Source: an uncultured Fretibacterium sp.
Lineage (GTDB): Bacteria; Synergistota; Synergistia; Synergistales; Aminobacteriaceae
DNA length: 64,000 nt
Reading direction: 5' to 3'
Assembly (NCBI GenBank): GCA_946186205.1
Contig: CAMHMH010000001.1
Span: forward strand, 372,001 to 436,000
Shown here: piece by piece, positions 63,083 through 64,000 of the stretch
Layout of the letters: each line of letters starts with the position of its first letter
Position numbering within the stretch: the stretch's first letter is position 1
Made by a program: the position numbers and the translations under genes
The notes under the pieces: generated by a model
Databases searched by the model: none
The model's input: only the letters and a program-made list of their open reading frames with translations
What the model was told of the DNA's origin: nothing

Positions 63083-64000
63083 CTCCCTGAAGAGTCTTCA
63101 TCAAGCGCATCAACTACACTCTCAAGAACGCTGATAGATTTCTCGTAGTCCATCCTCAGCGGCCCGATTAAACCTAACACGGCCTTTTGCTGACGAGGCC
63201 TCGCGGGTATGAGAATCATTGCGTTATCCTCCATGCCCTCGGTTTCATTTTCCTCGCCCAATGTGATATTGAGTGCTTTGCTTTCCCGGCATTTCTCTAT
63301 GAGACGTGCTAAAGGCTTCTCCTGCTCCAGAAGATTCAAGACTGCCTGAATGCGTGAGATTGTCTGGAACTGAGGCAAGTCCAGAATATTTCTTGCTCCT
63401 GCGCTGAAGAACTTGTAGTTTTGCTCCGTGAGAAATTTATCAAGCTCCGTTATCGCGCTCCTGCATGAAGTTTCAGCCTCAGTGAGTCCCGATGATGCAT
63501 ACTGCGAGAGAATCTCTTTGACCTCGCTCCAAGAATGGCCGCCCGCAAATGTATTGATCCTCCTGCTGAAATCCTCAAGTGTCTTCGCGTCAACCTCATA
63601 AGGAAGCGTGAACTGCGAATGATGAACGAGTCCCCCCTTAAGCACAATGAGCGCAAGAACGTTATTCCCTCCCATGAGAATAAAATCAATGTGCTGAATC
63701 TCTGCGCTTTCGAGAGCCGGAACAGCCGCAACCGCCACGCAGTTTGTGAGCCTCGCCATAAGGTGCGTAACATGTGTCAATAAATCTTCAATGCCGCTCC
63801 TGCTTCCGAGAATCTCCTGCCTTATGTCCTCGCTGTGAAGATGACTCCTCGCCCTTGATGTTACGGAGTCGATGTATACCCGGTATGCTTTTGCTGTTGG
63901 GAGTCTTCCTGATGATGAGTGAGGCTGATAAAAATATCCCATCTCTTCAAGGTCTGACATTTCGTTGCGAATCGTCGCGGGGCTGAGTCCCTTGATGTAT
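63079..64000 (-). CDS. hrcA: Heat-inducible transcription repressor HrcA (5' end outside window)
   Basis: About 307 residues are visible; the frame is open to the window edge, and the sequence before the first in-window ATG ('YIKGLSPATIRNEMSDLEEMGYF') is the HrcA winged-helix, so the start lies beyond 64000. 'QPHSSSGRLPTAKAYRVYIDS' and the GAF-like C-terminal region with 'LIGPLRMDYEKSISVLE' are family features. It represses the heat-shock operon by binding CIRCE, which should lie just outside the window upstream. Confidence 0.93.
   Translation of the reverse strand, partial: YIKGLSPATIRNEMSDLEEMGYFYQPHSSSGRLPTAKAYRVYIDSVTSRARSHLHSEDIRQEILGSRSGIEDLLTHVTHLMARLTNCVAVAAVPALESAEIQHIDFILMGGNNVLALIVLKGGLVHHSQFTLPYEVDAKTLEDFSRRINTFAGGHSWSEVKEILSQYASSGLTEAETSCRSAITELDKFLTEQNYKFFSAGARNILDLPQFQTISRIQAVLNLLEQEKPLARLIEKCRESKALNITLGEENETEGMEDNAMILIPARPRQQKAVLGLIGPLRMDYEKSISVLESVVDALDEDSSGR

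Overview
The window reads as chromosome from an anaerobic, flagellated member of the Synergistota (Synergistaceae-like, probably host associated). This is inferred from gene content, not from an rRNA. The clues are a Cys-containing hydrophobic C-terminus resembling the Synergist-CTERM sorting signal on the surface protein at 45630-48083 (a weaker match ends the protein at 42337-43947), large Ig-repeat surface proteins, a flavodiiron protein, a double-cubane-cluster reductase with its ATPase activator, a biotin-independent-length oxaloacetate decarboxylase/pyruvate carboxylase carboxyltransferase, and no aerobic respiratory genes. Promoters repeatedly show an extended -10 box (TGnTATAAT).

Layout. 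1-1100: the end of a large surface protein and a 52-residue small protein. 1.2-5.4 kb: yedF, activase and double-cubane reductase, then fumC. 5.4-10.3 kb (minus): pilin-like protein and a pilB-pilT-pilC assembly operon. 10.3-15 kb: an EpsG-like polysaccharide polymerase (minus), hisS (plus), and two tandem capsule-type glycosyltransferases (minus). 15-20 kb: speE, flavodiiron protein, a second pilin-like gene and uvrB. 20-25 kb (plus): a methyltransferase remnant, cheV, an unknown protein, rpoD, an RCK-domain channel and two small phage-like proteins. 25-27.5 kb (minus): DUF362 and two ADP-ribosylglycohydrolases. 27.6-29 kb: tRNA-Arg(CCG) and a fucosyltransferase-like GT10. 29-37.7 kb: two separate complex-I/Mrp-type antiporter subunits, an aldo/keto reductase, the HIT-rpsU-yqeY group, a metallo-beta-lactamase-fold hydrolase and a DUF4422 glycosyltransferase. 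37.8-48 kb: flagellin, carboxylesterase, alcohol dehydrogenase, Ig-domain protein, YhcH, mazG and an LRR surface protein. 48.3-54.6 kb (plus): carboxyltransferase, phoH, pgpH/yqfF, ybeY and a CorC/HlyC-type protein. 54.7-60.6 kb: a giant Ig-repeat protein. 60.7-64 kb (minus): hrcA-grpE-dnaK, with hrcA cut by the window edge.

Most striking observation: surface-glycan and surface-protein genes carry simple sequence repeats at positions where slippage would change expression. They are (TA)8 at the start of the EpsG-like gene, a run of 15 G (coding sense) inside a glycosyltransferase, (CCACA)4 at the start of the GT10 gene, and (ACAGC)6 between a promoter and the giant Ig-repeat gene. For the first two, the repeat length present puts the gene out of frame, and a change of one or two repeat units restores a protein matching its family or adjacent paralog. 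This looks like a set of contingency (phase-variation) loci using four different repeat types, here caught mostly OFF. A 53-bp minisatellite of unknown function precedes mazG. Several other genes are frameshifted or are remnants, so assembly error at repeats has to be excluded.
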